Assembly: GCA_900544455.1 (NCBI GenBank)
Contig: UQVJ01000082.1
Location: 1-7,671, forward strand
Source of the DNA: an uncultured Eggerthella sp.
Lineage (GTDB): Bacteria; Actinomycetota; Coriobacteriia; Coriobacteriales; Eggerthellaceae
DNA length: 7,671 nucleotides
Direction: 5' to 3'
Shown: piece after piece, positions 6,542-7,671 of the stretch
Position numbering within the stretch: the first letter of the stretch is position 1
Layout: each line of letters starts with the position of its first letter
Program-made: the position numbers and the translations under genes
Notes under the pieces: model-generated
What the model was told of the DNA's origin: nothing
Seen by the model: only the letters and a program-made list of their open reading frames with translations
Databases searched by the model: none

Positions 6542-7066
6542 TTAGTGGATCTTCAGGTCGTCAGAGCTGACTTCCTTGGCTTTGTCGTATGCTTCGCTCA
6601 CATCATCTGCGAACTTTACCGATTTAACGAAGCTCTGCAGGTCTTTGTCGTTGATGTCGCTGAATCCGCGGGCATCAACGATGCCAACACGTCCATCGGG
6701 CAGATCGGTGCAGAACTGGATCTTTGGCTTGCTTGCCTCGGTGTTCTGAGCAACCTTCCAGGTGTAGTTGCCGATCTTCATATCGTCCAGCTGTTCTGAG
6801 CCGGTGCCTTCCCATTCCATGAATGCTTGGGTAATTCCCTGGGCGTCCTTTACGCCGTTCCAGTTGACGCGAAGCTCTTTGCCTTCATCGGTCTTGGCGA
6901 ACGATACCTTTGCCGCATTGCTGCCAAGGCTGGTGTTCAGTTCGTACTTATCGGGCACTGCCGCCTGGTACCAGGTGAAGTCAGTTACTTTTTGTGAGTT
7001 ACATCCCACAAGGGTGAAGCAGAGTGCAAGTGCGCATGCTGCAATTCCTAGAAACTTGAGTTTCAT
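6542..7066 (-). CDS. Lipoprotein of unknown function (paralogue B)
   Basis: This 174-residue lipoprotein has signal peptide MKLKFLGIAACALALCF and lipobox LVGC with the modified Cys at 22. The mature start VTDFTWYQAAVPDKYEL (27-43) and the end KFADDVSEAYDKAKEV (151-166) parallel residues 35-50 and 157-171 of the downstream gene, in the same order and at similar spacing, so the two are diverged tandem duplicates. A conserved SN/AAKVSF patch (49-56) matches NANKAQLTF in the paralogue. The central part carries the only Cys of the mature chain beyond the lipid Cys (C119). The ribosome binding site is weak (GGGGTG 8 bases upstream). It starts 14 bases after the stop of the upstream lipoprotein, so the two are very probably on one transcript. 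No enzyme motif is visible; an envelope or ligand-binding role is a guess. Confidence 0.86.
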   Translation of the reverse strand: MKLKFLGIAACALALCFTLVGCNSQKVTDFTWYQAAVPDKYELNTSLGSNAAKVSFAKTDEGKELRVNWNGVKDAQGITQAFMEWEGTGSEQLDDMKIGNYTWKVAQNTEASKPKIQFCTDLPDGRVGIVDARGFSDINDKDLQSFVKSVKFADDVSEAYDKAKEVSSDDLKIH

Positions 7067-7080
7067 TACCGTTCACCCCG

Positions 7081-7473
7081 CTATTCCATCTTCTTGAACT
7101 TCATTTCGGCACCCTCGACTTCGATGGATATCATCCCATCAGCTAGCTTGCCATCAATCGAATCGCCCATGGCTGTCATCTTGAAAGTGGTAGCATCCTT
7201 GGGCTCCCAGTTGCCCTCGGCTGTTTCGCCGAAGTACTCGAGAACCATAGTTTCGTCTTCATTGAGGGACAGCTTTACTTCCATACCCCATGCTTTAAGC
7301 ATGGAGATATCGCTCTCGGAATAGGTGGTATCGCCTTCGGTCAGGCCTGCCAGCTCCCAGTCGCCCTGGAAGTTCTTCTTGTACTGTTCGGCTCCGGAAT
7401 CACATCCCACCAGTGCAAAGCACAGGGCAAAAGCGCATACCAGAACTGCGATGATCTTCTTCGTTGCCTTCAT
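7081..7473 (-). CDS. Small lipoprotein, possibly lipocalin-like
   Basis: This 130-residue lipoprotein has signal peptide MKATKKIIAVLVCAFALCFA, lipobox LVGC and lipidated Cys at 24. The mature domain of about 100 residues is rich in alternating hydrophobic/polar strands and has two GxW motifs, FQGDWELAGL (35-44) and EGNWEP (86-91), then DGKLADGMISIEV (107-119). This pattern resembles small beta-barrel 'lipocalin-like' lipoproteins, but that is similarity of style only. The ATG at 7473 is preferred over an in-frame GTG at 7482: GAGAGGA (7490-7484) is 10 bases from the ATG but only one base from the GTG. It is the first gene of the minus-strand lipoprotein operon. Its signal peptide (ALCFALVGC) is close to that of the next gene (ALCFTLVGC), though the mature domains do not align. 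Confidence 0.82.
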   Translation of the reverse strand: MKATKKIIAVLVCAFALCFALVGCDSGAEQYKKNFQGDWELAGLTEGDTTYSESDISMLKAWGMEVKLSLNEDETMVLEYFGETAEGNWEPKDATTFKMTAMGDSIDGKLADGMISIEVEGAEMKFKKME

Positions 7474-7500
7474 TGCAACCACATCCTCTCAGACTCCCTC

Positions 7501-7514
7501 GCCGCTATTGCGGC
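7501..7514. other. Small leader hairpin upstream of lipoprotein operon
   Basis: GCCGC-TATT-GCGGC forms a 5-bp GC stem with a 4-base loop, 27 bases before the first lipoprotein start and just ahead of its ribosome binding site. A tight imperfect dyad, TCATCGTGG / CCATGATGA (7527-7546), lies a little further upstream. These would sit in the 5' leader if transcription begins near 7577. No known regulatory motif is recognised. Confidence 0.3.
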
Positions 7515-7583
7515 TAGCTATGTTTGTCATCGTGGTTCCATGATGACGCGAGAGGAGCATTGAAAGAAGTGACCTACGGCTCA

Positions 7584-7613
7584 GTTAAAGAGTGTTTTTG
7601 AGCCATGTGTCTC
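7584..7613 (-). promoter_or_regulatory. Weak candidate promoter for the lipoprotein operon
   Basis: On the minus strand GAGACA (plus-strand 7608-7613, 4 of 6 to TTGACA) and TTTAAC (7584-7589, 4 of 6 to TATAAT) are separated by 18 bases. This would give a leader of about 100 bases. Both boxes are poor, and the call rests partly on position and overlap with the dyad at 7593-7620. An AT-rich stretch further upstream (7640-7671) could hold an alternative. Confidence 0.22.
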
Positions 7614-7620
7614 AAAAACA
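7593..7620. promoter_or_regulatory. 10-bp perfect dyad, operator-like, upstream of lipoprotein operon
   Basis: TGTTTTTGAG (7593-7602) and CTCAAAAACA (7611-7620) are perfect inverted repeats with an 8-base spacer (centre-to-centre 18 bases). The arms are AT-rich, with GAG/CTC at the inner edge. This suits a dimeric helix-turn-helix regulator better than a terminator, as there is no GC-rich stem. It lies about 120 bases upstream of the first lipoprotein start and overlaps the candidate -35 box. No regulator gene is inside the window. Confidence 0.45.
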
Positions 7621-7671
7621 AAACAAGGTATTGATCTGGTGATTTATCTGATTGGTTTTGCCTTGTAAACG

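Noticed and set aside
7560..7601. A possible 13-codon plus-strand leader peptide (TTG start after GGAG) followed by the dyad
   Set aside because: The ribosome-binding spacing is only about 2 bases, the codons show no regulatory run, and no downstream gene is visible to be attenuated.
7579..7671. A minus-strand frame open from the right edge for about 31 codons, possibly the end of an upstream gene
   Set aside because: It is short, passes through the 10-bp dyad, and shows no recognisable motif. It could be the tail of a gene outside the window, but this cannot be supported here.

Overview
The window looks like a chromosomal stretch of moderate G+C from an anaerobic actinobacterium, most likely of the class Coriobacteriia (Eggerthellaceae-like). 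The clues are the YhgE/Pip export-family protein, strong AGGAGG-type ribosome binding sites on several genes, a run of small lipoproteins with LVGC lipoboxes, and a stand-alone opine-dehydrogenase-family gene. This placement is an inference from gene content and style; there is no rRNA or other marker here.

Layout. (1) Positions 2-2637, plus strand: the 3' end of a membrane-protein gene running in from the left edge, overlapping by one base (TAATG) a 729-residue YhgE/Pip-family membrane protein. (2) 2679-2723: a 17-bp perfect hairpin serving as terminator for this pair and for the convergent gene that follows. (3) 2740-3267, minus strand: a flavin-binding protein of the pyridoxamine-phosphate-oxidase/NimA-like fold. 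(4) 3268-3656: a divergent intergenic region of about 390 bases holding a candidate promoter, an 8-bp dyad and a small GNRA hairpin next to a strong ribosome binding site. (5) 3657-5672, plus strand: a two-gene operon of an octopine/nopaline-dehydrogenase-family enzyme (TTG start) and an Asp/Glu-racemase-family enzyme, with the second ATG directly after the first stop codon. (6) 5673-5930: an intergenic region with an unexplained, highly foldable element (5721-5830) and then a GC-rich terminator hairpin. (7) 5931-7473, minus strand: three consecutive lipoprotein genes, two of them diverged paralogues. (8) 7474-7671: the region upstream of the lipoprotein operon, with a 10-bp perfect dyad and other palindromes.

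How the genes may work together. The dehydrogenase and racemase are almost certainly co-translated. Together they suggest reductive making, or oxidative splitting, of an N-(carboxyalkyl) amino acid (opine) with one amino-acid partner inverted by the racemase; the substrate cannot be read from sequence. The YhgE/Pip pair is probably an envelope export or surface complex. The three lipoproteins probably sit on the outer face of the membrane and have no recognisable enzymatic motif.

Nothing here is a clear-cut new defence or mobile system. The parts most worth a second look are the structured element after the racemase gene, the racemase/opine-dehydrogenase pairing, and the lipoprotein duplication with its upstream dyad.
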